Shown here: piece by piece, positions 9,715 through 21,604 of the stretch | Numbering within the stretch: the first letter of the stretch is position 1 | Layout: each line of letters opens with the position of its first letter | Assembly (NCBI GenBank): GCA_032622095.1 | Contig: CP136066.1 | Coordinates: 114,911,319-114,975,318 of the forward strand | Source of the DNA: Siphonodentalium dalli | Lineage: Eukaryota > Mollusca > Scaphopoda > Gadilida > Siphonodentaliidae | DNA: 64,000 nt | Direction: 5' to 3' | The notes under the pieces: generated by a model | What the model was told of the DNA's origin: nothing | The model's database searches: none | What the model saw: only the letters and a program-made list of their open reading frames with translations | Program-made: the position numbers and the translations under genes

Positions 9715-11715
9715 TCAGTCATATTTTAATTTTCTTGATGCCAATTTGATAAAAATACTAACTTTTTTCAGTAATAGTTGATTTTCCAAAGATAATAGTC
9801 TTTCGAATTTTTCTTTCGTGGGATTCTCCCAGTAATATTTCGGGATATAGTCTGCTCGAATTATCTGTAGTTCTTTGCAAATAATAATAAAATGGTATTC
9901 ATCACCCGTGCCATCACCGCAAATATCACAGGTTTTGTCACCATTATCCACAGATTTAGATTTCCATCTTGTATATTCGACAGGCAGTTTTATATTTGCG
10001 GTTCTAAATTTTAGCAAAATGTTTGCTAAGTGAGCCGGTAAGAAACTTAGATAGCGACCCATGCCCGGCCTCGTTTTAATACTCATATAAAAACGTGCTC
10101 TAGATGAGTTTGCATTCTGCATTTCAGTAAATAGTTCTGTTGTGTGTCGCTCAATAAGCTCTGATTTTATATTTCTAATTTCAGCCTTTGTTAAACCTGA
10201 CTGATTTGTCCATGCTCTTTCTATGTTAAGTTCTTTCAGTGTTTTAGAAATAAAAAATAGCCATGGGCTATTGAAGGAGCCATCAGAATTGTGATCCAAT
10301 TCTTTAACAAGAATATATATATTTTTTGCAAGTTCTGAGCCATCGTGTGATAGTAGTTTGGACCAGTAAGATAGTGCTCTGCACTTTATCTCAATGGACA
10401 GAGGGTGTCTGCCAAATTCACCGTAAACCATATAATTTGGTGTACTTGTTTTCAGATATCCTATAATTTTGCAGTATTTAAGATGAAGCGATTCAATAAT
10501 TTTAGTTCTTTCGTGACACCAAATTTCACTCCCATATAATAGGATGGGTACTATCATGCAGTCAAATAGTTTTAACATAATATCGATTGGAAGCTTGAGA
10601 GATCTCACTTTGTTTAGTAATCCATACATTGCTCTTGTGCCAATTGTAACTATTTTTTTCAAATTTTGGCAAAATCTTCCATTGTAAAAAAAGGTTACTC
10701 CCAAATATACAAATTCTTTAACTGTCTCGAGTTCTTGACCTCGATATCTGAACGTTGGAATTGGTTTGGGTAACTTATTACTAAATATTATGACTTTAGT
10801 TTTTTTTGTATTCACTTGTAACTTCCAAGCATCTGCATAATCTGCAAATGCTTGGAGAGAACGGTGCATATTTTCTTCTGTATCAGACATTAATACTGTG
10901 TCATCTGCATAAAGAATACAAAACAATTTTATGTAACATCCCACATTTTCAATATATAGTTCATCTAAATAACTCAAATTTTGTATTGCACAATCATTCA
11001 TAAAATCTTGGATGTCGTTAATGTACAAGGAAAATAAAAAAGGTGACATTATTTCCCCTTGAAAAAGTCCCACATTACTAACAAAAAAGTCTGAAATGTT
11101 GTGACTGTCTTTTACACATGTTTTTATCTTACCGTACATATTTCTAATGACATTAAGTATTTTTCCGTTGATATTGCATTGGGCTAATTTCAGCCATATT
11201 GCATCCCTTCATATGGTATCAAAAGCTTTTCTAAAATCAATAAATGTGCAATATAATTTTTTCCCACTTTTTAGGTATAGGTTGATTACACTGTGTAAAA
11301 CAAATATGTTATCTACGGTTGAGTGGGATTTTCTAAATCCCGTCTGATTTTTTAAAATTAGTTCATGATCATCTGAAAAAGAAACCATTCTATTGTTTAG
11401 GATGGCTGTAAATACTTTAGAAAGACAGCTTAAAAGTGTAATTCCCCGATATGAATCCGGCATAGTTCGGTCACCAGACTTTTTATATATAGGTTTTATC
11501 ATCCCGACGGCCCATTCCCGGGGGTAGTTTCCAGATTCCAAGATTAAATTGAAAAGTAAGGAATAAATGGGCATCATTTTCTCAACAGAAGCCTTCAGAT
11601 ATTCATTTAAAAGCCCGTCGTGACCAGCGGCTTTACTGTTTTTCAAATTGAAAATTACAGATTTAATTTCTTCTTCGGTTATAGCGTTATTTATATATAT
11701 CTTTAATTCCTCCAT
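9715..11715 (-). pseudogene. LINE reverse transcriptase, one in-frame stop
   Basis: Reverse transcriptase blocks occur in order on the minus strand: AAGHDGLLNEYLK, IKPIYKKSGDRTMPDSYRG, QTGFRKSHSTVDN, YCTFIDFRKAFDTI (motif A), GLFQGEIMSPFLFSLYIND (motif B) and LFCILYADDT (motif C; the catalytic Asp pair lies about 80 codons into the part after the stop). A thumb region with VPILLYGSEIW follows, then CDICGDGTGDEYHFIIIC, a LINE-type cysteine/histidine motif. A single TGA at 11209-11211 follows motif A; the next 23 codons and the long frame from 11139 continue in the same phase, so this is one gene with one nonsense codon. The enzyme would copy element RNA into DNA at a nicked target. The clade is not assigned. 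Confidence 0.88.
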
Positions 11716-12005
11716 ATAAATGAAGATATGATATACACATGTAATACAAGAACATACAAAAACAATAGAACATAGGAACGAGAACATAACATATATACAT
11801 GTACACACTTTATGTATGTGCAAAGCAAAACGAATATAGATGGAAACAGATCGGCCGGGCACACAAACAAGACAGAGAGAGATAGAGAGAGAGAGCGCGC
11901 CGGATACAGATAGAGACAGTATGGGAAAATAGAATGAAATGAGTTAAGTTAGAGAAAAGTGGGGAGAAACAGAGAGGGGTTAATTGAAGCTAGATAATCC
12001 TAAAT
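11716..12005. repeat. Non-LINE insert or decayed spacer with GA-rich tract
   Basis: Between the end of recognisable linker coding (about codon WDKLNKLSNNN, above 12030) and the start of the RT block at 11715, the minus frame loses LINE character. The plus strand carries ACATATATACATGTACAC and a GACAGAGAGAGATAGAGAG tract (11870-11896). It looks like a roughly 300-bp insertion or replacement; clear flanking duplications were not found. Confidence 0.5.
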
Positions 12006-12800
12006 TCATGGAGAACTGTAGCACCCAGCCGACCACACGACCAGATGTTCGCTCACATCACAGTTGTCAGACACCGTTGTTGGACATTGAAATTTATTAT
12101 TATTGGATAATTTATTTAGTTTATCCCAGAATGCTTTGCTGGAACTATTGCTGTAACTCTTCAGTTCAGAAATATCTGCATCTCGCTGATGTTTTATTTT
12201 CGAATCCATAGTTTTTCTATAAAGAGTTCCAGTGTTTTTCATATGTTGTTTGTTTGATAATGATTTTTCTCTATTATATAGTCGTTTTGCCTTGTGAAAA
12301 GCTTGTCTCTTTGACTTACATTCATCATCAAACCAAGTTTGATTTGGTGGTTTATGTATTGTTTTCCTGTGATTTGGATTGTAAGTTCCAAATGTGTTTT
12401 TTGCGGAATCCAATAAAATACACGTTACATCCTCGCATATTTCATCCACTATGGATTGATTACACGCAGACCCAGTTTCAGGTCGCCATTGTTCTAATTT
12501 TTCAATTACTTGATTAATTTTATTGTGATCAAGATTCACAGCGAAATCATTTCTCTTGTCAGGATCCCATTTTTTTATTTTACGATTTGTTTCGGGATCC
12601 ACATTTGTAGTTATGAGAGGACCATGGGCTCCCACATCGTGACGAGCGTCAAATTTCAATTCTAAATGGAGTGCGTTGTGTATATCTGAATATAGGGGAG
12701 AAAACTCGTTCACCCGAAAATTCTCTATTGTTCGCAATAGATTAATATTGCACAAAGCGTAATCAATTACACTCTTATCGGATGACGTAAGTTTACCATG
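12006..12800 (-). pseudogene. LINE endonuclease C-terminus and linker, truncated
   Basis: The frame is open from the truncation point at 12800. It begins HGKLTSSDKSVIDYALCN, whose SVIDYAL block is the conserved near-terminal segment of LINE endonucleases, followed by FSPLYSDIHNALHLELKF, equivalent to the S-D-H block. The rest is the lysine-rich linker (WFDDECKSKRQAFHKAKRLY, then AFWDKLNKLSNN) seen between endonuclease and reverse transcriptase in many LINEs. The last 20 or so codons before the stop at 12006 no longer resemble a LINE. There is no genuine start codon because the 5' part was lost on insertion. Confidence 0.8.
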
Positions 12801-13109
12801 GCCCCCGCTGCCCCCCCCCCCTGGTCAAGGGCGTGGGGTCAGCTGCCCCTCTGCCTCCCTCTTCCGGCACCCCTGTTGGGGTGATCACATACTTAATTGT
12901 ACATGCGCTAATGGCGCATATTTTGTCGCTTTCGGCACACCGCGCTAATGGCGCACCGCGCCGAATGCACTAATGGCGCACCGCGCCGAATGCAGTAATG
13001 GCGCATATTTTGTCGCTTTCGGCGCGTTACTAACGGCGCATATATTGCCGAAAGCGACAAAAAGTGCGCCGAAAGCGCCACTAGCAAGTGGCCCTAATAG
13101 GATTCCATA
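12801..13109 (-). repeat. Right terminal inverted repeat arm of the 8279-13109 element
   Basis: This arm is the reverse complement of 8279-8570 with substitutions and a different number of GGCGCA-type subrepeats. The outermost 28 bases match the left end almost exactly. The inner end is interrupted by the LINE; the remaining piece of the arm is at 9400-9414. Confidence 0.85.
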
Positions 13110-13115
13110 CATTTG

Positions 13116-13619
13116 TGTGTGATTAACCAATAGAATTGAGCTGTGTTGTGTAAACAGAAGCAGGCTCTTGTGTACGTACACCATCGTACGTCTTGACGAC
13201 AATATACTATTTACGCGCTGATTATGTTTGGCATATGAACAAAACTACAAATATTTTAATATTCCTTCTGTTGATGGCGATTTGAACAAATATGAATAGT
13301 TCTGCATGCAACGAACGCCGCCCGTGCCTTTAGTGTATTCATGTTGAGCAGTTGTAGCAAGTCGCACTTTTCGTGTCACCCAGCGTTATCAACCCCTATT
13401 CTTAACTGGTGATGAACTAATTATGAACCCCACCAACTTTACTCAGCTGGAAGCGCGAAGTTCGGTAATTTGTTCGGGACGAATGAATTAACAAGAAAAC
13501 TAAGATGCATGCATCAGGTCGGCCGTGAACTATCTACCATAGAATTGTTGTAGCTATCGATTATACATTTTGGAACACCTGTCTGTATGTATGTGTGTAT
13601 GCATGAATGCATGTGTGTA
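13116..13619. other. No gene seen
   Basis: Unique-looking sequence with no open frame of note and no recognised repeat, apart from a TGTATGTATGTGTGTATG-type tract at its right end (13581-13622). Confidence 0.4.
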
Positions 13620-14445
13620 TGTGTTATAGACTCTAACACTGCTCGACTGATCCGACTCGGATTTGGTATTTAACGTGTCAACTTGACCTCGCTCATAGGC
13701 ATCTTTCTGGACCTTGACCGACCCGACTAAAAATTTGTGTGTAGGACTACTTCGATCCCGGGAGCAATATGGACGGGTCCAATTTCACGTGGCACCATGT
13801 TCTCGAACGTGCTGATATAGGCATGTTTCTGGACCAATTGAACAATAGTTTGGCCAGACGCTGTATATACTGGGTACTTCCAGATGGAGGCGATCAAAAA
13901 AAAAATCCCTAAATAGCCCGAACGAAGTCGAGTACATCAGCTAGTTTAATATATATTTTGGACATTTGTCTGTCTGTTTGTCTGTTAGCTATGGCCGGGA
14001 AAACTGCCGGACAGATTTGACGAAATTTGATACCATGGGGAAATTATTTCCAGGGAGTATTTTGGACGGGTCAAATCTTGATCCCGACCTGACTTTGACA
14101 TTCAGAAAGATCAATTCAAAGTCAAATCTGGTAAAACGGAAGTATTTCAACGAAATTTAATACCTACCGTTACTTTTGTCCCAGGGGTGTTTCGGGTGGG
14201 TCAAATCATGACCCTGACCTGATCTTGACATTCAAAATTGTCAATTCAAGGTCAAATCGGGTAAAGCCGGGCGGATTTCGACGGGTACTTTTGTCATGAC
14301 TTTTGTCCGGGGAGTGTTTTGGACGGGTCAAATCGTGACCCGACATGACGTTCACCTTTAAAATGGTCAATTCAAGGTTAAATCGCGCAATTCTCCGAAA
14401 ATCAGAGGGGAACATCCCGGACGAAGTCGGGTCCACCAGCTACTA
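13620..14445 (-). repeat. Inverted units of the GGTCAAGGTCA / CCCGGACGAAGTCGGG family
   Basis: Two adjacent units each end with an inverted form of the family's leading word: CCCGAACGAAGTCGAG at 13917 followed by a GCTAGT, and CCCGGACGAAGTCGGG at 14418 followed by CAGCTACT. The second unit contains ATTTTGGACGGGTCAAAT and CAATTCAAGGTCAAATC motifs. The orientation is opposite to the 5747-7640 array. Confidence 0.7.
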
Positions 14446-14559
14446 TTATATATTTCTAGATTTAGTTACAAACTAAATACCTGTATATTGTACAAAGAAA
14501 TGTTTGACAAATATATCTGTATCAATATTACCATACGGGTCATTAAAATAGATACGACG

Positions 14560-15260
14560 AAACAAATTTTGAAGGGTGCATGTATCAGGTAAATTTTTAT
14601 ATTTCAAATGATGACAGGAATGCGGAAAGTTGAAGTACCTACGTAATACTGGCTATCAGAATGAAGAGATATACATGTATATAAAAAACTAAATAGAAGA
14701 TGACTGCTGGCGACAATGTTTTCCAAAAAAATTCTCAAAGCATTCGATAGCTCCCATCTAGTTGTCAGCCCGAAGATCAATATGAAGTTTGGTGACTATC
14801 AGATGAGGGATATGTCTGTACAGTTGCTAAACAATTCAGCCATGCAAAAGAGGACCAAACAGTAAGATACCAAATTGCTGCCTGTGGTAATGTTTTTTAA
14901 CGAAATTCTGGAAAATTAGATTACTCTCACCCTGGTTATCCAGAAGATCATTGTGGAATCTGGTGACGATCGGACAAGGGGTGTCGTCTATAGGATCAAC
15001 CAAATTATTTAGCCATAAAAATAGTAAAATTCAAGATCACCGCTGGCAGTGATGTCTTCACAAGGACAGTTTGAGAACAAAATATGGCTCACATCTAGCA
15101 GTGACCCAAAATATCCACATGAGAAAAAGTTCTCCAATAAAAGCTGGCTGCAGGGTGCGCCAATTGATTCAAATTCGAAATTTAGCAGGGTGTACTGCTT
15201 GTGGCCATGTTTTCCCCGCAAATTTGATAGACTGATGGACATGCAAAACCACTGAATCCG
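14560..15260 (-). repeat. Inverted core units of the GCCATCTTGGATTT family
   Basis: Reverse-complement relatives of the 7641-8272 element recur here: GGAATGCGGAAAGTTGAAGT near 14618, TAGCTCCCATCTAG near 14749, CAGCCATGCAAAAG near 14837, and others. No intact terminus was identified. Confidence 0.6.
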
Positions 15261-15679
15261 TTGAATCAATATACATGGATTAATTTATATGCATTGTTAT
15301 ACATAGTACTGGTATATAAAGGTACTGAAAATAACAATATTACTAGTATACACAAAATAAACCATATATCATGGCTATGGGTTCTAATATCCGAATATGA
15401 CAGCTGAGAACTTGGTGTGAATTGAAGAGTGGTGGTGTCTCAAGCATATCTAACCCTCGACGTTAGAAACATGCCATTAAATGTCATTAGTATAATCTAT
15501 AGCTTGAGGACAGAAGTTATCCATACCCCCCCCCCCCCCTCGCGCGATGTATGGTCGATCACATGATGATCTAGGGGGGATTAGAATTGTTGTATAAAAA
15601 CAGCACTGCATGTAAATATAAAATAAAATAGTGCTACATCTTATTACAGATTATTTCCATATATAATCAGTGACTATAC

Positions 15680-15970
15680 AGACAGTCCGACAAAATAAAG
15701 TTTAAGTGACACTCTATCCGAAGAGGGGAATAATTCCATCTGTTACAGTCAATGGAGCAATTATGAATCTGGAAAGGTGAAATTTCTAAGTAATACTAGA
15801 TATCGACATGACGCGATAACATATAACGTAAATGCAATATGGCCGCTGGCGACCATTTTTTCCTATAAAATTAAAAAAATATTTGATAGCTCTCATCTGA
15901 TAGATCAATATCAAGATAAATATGAAGTTTGGTGATGATCGGATGAGTGAAGTGGACTGTGCTAAACGGT
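15680..15970 (-). repeat. Inverted core-repeat element fragment
   Basis: Begins with AAGTGACACTCTATCCGAAG and continues through CTGTTACAGTCAATGGAGCA, the inverted form of the 3' end shared with 8200-8268. Further motifs are ATATGGCCGCTGGCGACCAT and TTTGATAGCTCTCATCTGAT, followed by a tandem duplication. Confidence 0.6.
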
Positions 15971-15979
15971 TTAGTAATG

Positions 15980-16290
15980 CTTAAAAAGATTCTTACCTTA
16001 ATATTTTTATGTTCACTTTATAAACTTCACTGAGTCATCTTTGTCATGTATTGAGTTTGATATCTTTTGTTAACAGTTTATAAATCATGTATGTATCATG
16101 TTTGTTATTTTAATTTATGTGTTTATTATCATTAAATAAAGTTGCATTCCTTAAAAAGATTCTTACCTCAATGTTTTTATGTTCACTTTAAAAACTGCAC
16201 TGAGTCATCTTTGTCATGTGTTGAATTTGATATCTTTTGTTAACAGTTTATAAATTATGTATGTCTCGTGTTCGTTATTATATTATATAC
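15980..16290 (+). repeat. Tandem duplication, period 170 bp
   Basis: CTTAAAAAGATTCTTACCT begins units at 15980 and 16150. They share GTTCACTTTA(T/A)AAACT, CACTGAGTCATCTTTGTCAT and TTTTGTTAACAGTTTATAAA with few differences. The second copy ends near 16290. Confidence 0.85.
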
Positions 16291-16504
16291 ACTTTATAGT
16301 GTGTTTCAGAACGAAAAAAAAATGAATAAAATCAACAAATTTGTAAATTTAAAAACAATTCAAACGTTGTTGTATTCCATGTCCCAGCCCGGACATATAC
16401 ACCAAATTTCAATAACATTCATAGAGAAACAACGGACCAAACGCCATATAACACCCCGTATACATCTTTTATTCCGAGCTGGCCTTTTTTTCCGAGTTGG
16501 CACA

Positions 16505-16985
16505 CGTCGATTGGGGCGAGTTATCCCTGGGGCGAGTACGCGGATTCCGGTACCTTCTCTATTTGCAGCAGGTTTTCGTTTACGATGGTTTTCGCGTAAT
16601 TTAATTTACAAAGTTCCCCAATTGGTATCGTAAATAGAGCGACCTTATTTGACAGAGAATGCCTCTGTTATTGATTATCAAGTTGCTATACATTAAAAAC
16701 GACAAATTCACATGCTCGTTCAAGCGCAGTAGTCTATTTTCCCCATGTTAAAGGACATCCACAAATACTAAATAACGCTATAACCTACTGCCGAATGTTT
16801 TACACGACAACTGTTAACATATTTGGGCTGAATTCATCTGACGCGGTATTATTCCTCAAAATAAACAACAAAACCATCGTTACTTGGAAATGTAGTTTGG
16901 GCTAACATTTACATAAATCCTCCACATCATTTATCCGACACACACGTCAGATGAAAAACAGCCATGAAGTAAACGGCCAAATTGG
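16505..16985 (+). repeat. Dispersed repeat, copy B (pair with 5185-5670)
   Basis: Second copy of the repeat described at 5185-5670. It is aligned from GGCGAGT...TTTGCAGCAGGT to GTCAGATGAAAAAC, in the same orientation with small indels. Confidence 0.8.
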
Positions 16986-17179
16986 CCGAAATGACTGCTG
17001 GTTTACATTTGTGTGTAGTTCGGATCCGACGTCTAGTTCTACCAAACGGCACAGCCGATGTTGCACAGTATTTTTGACAATACTAACTTAAAGGTCCATA
17101 CTTCAAGTGCATGTTTGTGGTGGCTGGGTCGTATATAAGATGTCAGTTTTAACAGGTAGTGCAAGAAATAAGAATTAAT

Positions 17180-17290
17180 ATGTCTTTAAACATGGATTTG
17201 GAAAACAATTTACATGGCATTTGAAAAATATGTGGTAGGGGCTCAAAATCACCCACCCGGACCTTGTATCCTGGAATTATAACCGACCTA
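17180..17290 (+). repeat. Dispersed repeat (inverted partner at 28945-29046)
   Basis: TTTAAACATGGATTTGGAAA through CACCCACCCGGACCTTGTAT recurs inverted at 28945-29046, about 11.7 kb away. The segment lies within a minus open frame (17433-17149) with no known domain. Confidence 0.7.
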
Positions 17291-17934
17291 TATTTTGATC
17301 CCAGTAACGTGACAAAAGTTTGAACATTATGAGCCGCTCTGTACACTATGCATGACGAATCTAACTGTCCGCAGGTGATCTCTCTACTCTTATTTGACAG
17401 ATACCTGACAACATCCCCCATATTATAATACATTGACGACTATATATTTACGTATATGTTGTACACACATATTTGCTAAAACCACGTATTAATTTCCTTT
17501 CTCCGCATATCAGTTTCGAATCTAACCAACCATTAAGTTCTCCATTAACATGCCTTATCTCGAAGTATCTCGATTTCAAACAAAATAGAACGTATACAGA
17601 AATAGGTGATCATATGGCTTGTGGCCAAATACACGTATATGATTTGTACTTTGGTATGCACATATCGGTTAAATCAAAATTGGGACGAAGTTGTTTACTG
17701 TCCATCCGGTGTCATTGACCTTAAGGTCACAGGATAATAATATCGGGACCCGAAGCTCTCTATATGTACTTAATACATACCGCACTTCCTGTATCACTTT
17801 GATTGGAAAGGCTTATGTGTAAGTCATTAGATATCAGAGGAAATATTTGACACTTGCATTAATAGTGGATATGATGGATACACGAAGGAAGCTAATACAT
17901 TATAAGAAAACCCCTTCATGCACTGAATTCTTTC

Positions 17935-18250
17935 TGGGTAGTCATTTAAAGTGATGTGAAACACTCCGGTAGGGTGATCAAATAGAAATGGACAATAATC
18001 TTGCCCAACGTAGTTATTTTTTACTAATATTATATCCAATTGACAACACACGCCACCATTCTTATATATTAATTCAATACAGTGACTGTCGATGGCGAAA
18101 TCGTTTTTGTTAGTTTATCGCAGATAGTTGCGTCCCGATTCGAGAAGTAAATATTTACAATTGAGCGTAGTTCAGACGATGTTTTCAATGAAGTGGTACG
18201 GTCGATTTGTTTGATATTTTCGGCGATGTTAGTAAAATGCTACATTCCTC
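17935..18250 (+). repeat. Dispersed repeat (inverted partner at 60490-60790)
   Basis: This segment matches the reverse complement of 60490-60790. Landmarks are GTGAAACACTCCGGT(A/C)GGGTGAT, TGCGTCCCGATTCGAGA and TCGATTTGTTTGATATTTTC. Identity looks moderate to high with indels. No termini were defined. Confidence 0.75.
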
Positions 18251-20241
18251 CAATTGACAATGCGTCTGAATACTAACTCATCAGTTTCACGCATGCACCC
18301 GAACAAGTCCTTAATGTGTCTTTAAGGCAAATATTTGATATCTATATATACTGACAGAAGATTATACTTCTAGATTTCTTATTTCATATACGGACACCGT
18401 GGAAAGCGTCTGCTATATGGATATCTATTGCTCTATATACTTAAGTTTTTGATGGTAGCAATTTATTGTCATGGTGTCCCCTGCTAGTGTGGTCGTTGGA
18501 GAGTTGAACCCGGAATAAATTGGATACAAGCTGATTTTTGTGTTATTCGACGCGGAAAAACACCAGGAACAACATATCCAAAATCCGCAAAAATCCGCTC
18601 ATGGGAAAATTCAGGATCCAAGATGGCGTCCATAATGTCTGTTGTTATCGCAAAATACTGAATTTCTGCGGTAGGTGCTCCAATTAATGCCAAATTCGTA
18701 ATAAATTGAAATATATACAAACAATGCTTTGTCGTAAACCATGTCTGTAGAATGTATTTCCCAAAATGGCCGCCAAAATGGACAAAATCGAATGAAATTT
18801 ACATGTTGTGCAAAATTGAAGAGCTAGTCCTATACGAGTGAACAAACTCTCGAATTATGCGAGGAAGAATGATTGCAGAGTATAAGAGAAACTTTTGATT
18901 AGAGATGTACGAATTATCTCTGATGTATCTCACGAGAGAGCAAGCGAAACCAGGGTCTTATGAAACGGTTAAATCTTGACTTTTGTACGCCCAGAAACGG
19001 AAACATAACGCAGTTTTTGTCTTTACTGCTTATCTTGAATCGTGTGATATATGTGTAATTAAACAGCTAAATGGGATTTAGTAGAGATGTATTGACTATG
19101 AGACCTTTTTCTAGAAGCAGAAAAATGAGTACTCCGAGTAGTCTCACGAATGTGACCGATCATCATTTATTTTGATATCTACAGCATGAAACCTTTAAAA
19201 ATTAACTGATATAAAACGGTATGAAAGATATTCATATAGTACTGGGTAAAATGCGTATATTCCATTGTCCGTGTCTCAAAATAGTGGTCATAGTTGCCTC
19301 ATATCAAGTGATAACACACGAATATTTCGCTTTTATCACAAGAGTGCATGGTGGTAAACCATGAACTAAATTTATTAAAACACGAAGGAGTACCATAGAC
19401 TATCGTCAATAAATTCTAAACTTGACCAAAATTGCCTACATACTCTGTGACAAAGACTGTGTTTATACCTGGAAATTATATTTGGTTGAGTTCACCAAGG
19501 CCACATCTACGCGAAACTTACTACGTTTTCTTCAACCGCATCACCACGTTTACTCCTTCTCCCTAATGTTACACATAGCTGCTGCACACATAACCACAAT
19601 TAATACTATTGCGTGAATGTTTAACGTTGAAATAACATATTAAACGGTGATCACTCGATATTTAGCATGATTATGTGGGTGGTAATGGTAAGATATTTTT
19701 AAACAAAAATATACTGAAAACTAATAGTGTGCATTGCGTAGCTGCATATTCCAGTTGTAAAGTTGTGATTGAAGTAATTTGAACAAAATTGTCTACTAAG
19801 AACACGGTTTATTAGCAGCATGAAAATTAGGCTTACATACAATGTGTGTTGTACCGTCTCTTTGATCTGGTGAGACGCGGTGCTAATCTTTTGAAGATAT
19901 GAGTGTTTCTTTACAGTATAATAAGCATTGCTACACGTATGTATTGTTTAATATCACCGGGAGTGTTGACAATTCCGGAAATATAACTAACATTTATACC
20001 GCTAGAGTGTGCACTTAAATTTCGGCGTTACATTCAAAAATTAATCACCATGCCGAATGAAACTACCATGAACTGTGAGGCGAAACATTAGTTCGTGTGT
20101 TGCACGTCCGATATTATTATTTTTGGCCCGACAATTGGATGTTGGATAAGCAGAACACCCAAACTTTAAAGACGCAAATCATTGGGGAAATATATATAAA
20201 AAAATTATCGATGTCGTTCGAACGGTTCGACGTGAGCATGC
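18251..20241. other. No gene seen; AT-rich sequence
   Basis: About 2 kb without a convincing open frame. A patch at 18600-18785 has AAGATGGCGTCCATAATG and AAAATGGCCGCCAAAATGG words related to the 30 kb repeat family. The remainder shows no repeat or motif that I recognise. Confidence 0.4.
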
Positions 20242-20249
20242 ATGCATGC

Positions 20250-21367
20250 CAGGGTTGGGGCGATTACATGTCAATGTAATCGATTACGATTACAATTACT
20301 TTTGACTTACATGATTACGATTACAATTACTGATTACATTTCCCCCAATGTGATCGATTACAATTACAATTACTTTAGTAAATGTAATGGATAACATTTT
20401 GATTACATCTGATTACAATTGTTAGTTTCCAACCATTTTGATCGCATAGGAATAAATAATTAAATAATTCAAATTAACATATCAAATTTTATTGAATAAA
20501 GATATCACTGCACAACATGGAAAGAAGAAACGACTGAAACAATAGAAAGATGCAAGAAATAGACATATAAACTTTTTACAGTTACATGTATTGGAAAGGT
20601 CTCATCATGAAGTTATGCACCAACTTATTGGGAATACATTATGTTTTTTGTGTATTTATTTATGTTAATATATTTTTTATTTTCATACATGGATTCAAAC
20701 TAACGCATACTATTTATGAAAATATCACCAGAAACAATTATAAATTATTTGAATGTTCTGTTAGATTCAATACCCAACACAATGAAGATAACATTTATTT
20801 GATGATCATCCGTTGGTAATCCTGACGAGGATTAAATGAGGCTTAACTCCATGAGTGCAGTAAATTAGCCCTATTGTACCAGTGTGACTCTACAGCCATT
20901 GTCTGCAGCAGTCCCAGTTCAATTTAATCCTAATTGAAGTTGGCTAGCCTATTTATTCATATTAGAACATTTCATTGTCTGTATCACAAGTTTATTGCCA
21001 TTCATGCTGTATTCAACAATTGTGTGTTGTTATCTGTGTCCACTGCCAGAATGTACATACACGTTGTACCACTAACATAACACATGACAAAATTGTACTA
21101 ACTTTCTAATATGTTGTTTGTATCTGTGCACACTCCACAGTATGAGACTATGAGTATCCAATAGCCATCCATATGGATATTTTAGTAAAAGTAATCAAAA
21201 AGTAATCAAAATGTAATCATGATTACAGTTACATTTGAAAGTAATCGATTACAATTACGATTACTTGTAATCAAGAAATGTCATGATTACTAATTACAGG
21301 CGATTACTCCAAATTTTGTAATCGATTACTTTGATTACGATTACTGATTACGATTACCCCAACCCTG
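20250..21367. mobile_element. Non-autonomous hAT-like element, 1118 bp
   Basis: Terminal inverted repeats begin CAGGGTTGGGG at 20250 and end CCCCAACCCTG at 21367. An identical 8-bp direct repeat, ATGCATGC, flanks both sides (20242-20249 and 21368-21375). An 8-bp duplication with a CAGGG-type terminus is the signature of the hAT superfamily. Subterminal regions of about 150 bp (20261-20420 and 21185-21355) are packed with GATTAC/GTAATC words in both orientations, a plausible transposase-binding array. The interior (20421-21180) has no transposase; its only longer frame (20586-20819) has no motif. Note that the duplicated octamer sits in a short GCAT-rich palindromic stretch. Confidence 0.9.
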
Positions 21368-21604
21368 ATGCATGCAGCATAATCTGTAAACTCAAACAGT
21401 CTGCATGGATGTGGATGCTTTTAGAAGGTGTCCATCTCAAGAAATTTTCCATTCAAATCAACTGCAGTGTGTCAAATCTTTTAGATCTATAATTGAACGA
21501 ATGTGATGGGAAAGAGATAATGGCATATATATCAGGACTTCACCCCACATCAAAGGCTACATTATTCGGATATTCGGTTCAAACCCAGACATAACTCTTT
21601 CCTG

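Larger units (their letters stand above)
9415..12800 (-). mobile_element. 5'-truncated LINE inserted in a transposon arm
   Basis: The minus strand reads endonuclease C-terminus, linker, reverse transcriptase, cysteine motif, then an AT-rich 3' region. It ends in CAATAAACAATCAATCAAG, the short tandem tail typical of LINE 3' ends, at about 9415. Just outside the tail the host arm resumes as GGGCAGGACTTGCC (9414 downward). On the other side the arm stops at AGCGGGGGC (12801-12809). The uninterrupted left arm reads GCGGGGGCAGGACTTGCC, so the insertion point can be read directly, with a candidate GGGC target duplication. The copy is dead: 5'-truncated, one nonsense codon, and interrupted near 11716-12030. 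Confidence 0.85.
8279..13109. mobile_element. Long-TIR DNA transposon (MITE-like) with nested LINE
   Basis: Both ends carry the same inverted sequence, TATGGAATCCTATTAGGGCC from 8279 and its complement ending at 13109. The direct repeat CATTTG lies immediately outside each end (8273-8278 and 13110-13115), which I read as a 6-bp target-site duplication. The inverted arms are about 300 bp, GC-rich, and contain subrepeats of the GGCGCATATTTTGTCGCTTT type. No transposase frame was seen. Subtracting the nested LINE (9415-12800) leaves an element of about 1.45 kb. Superfamily is uncertain: a 6-bp duplication is not decisive and I do not recognise the termini. Confidence 0.8.

Noticed and set aside
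5747-14445. Hammerhead ribozyme or retrozyme in the CCCGACTTCGTCCGGG repeats
   Set aside because: I looked for the CTGATGA...GAAA core near these units and did not find a convincing one.
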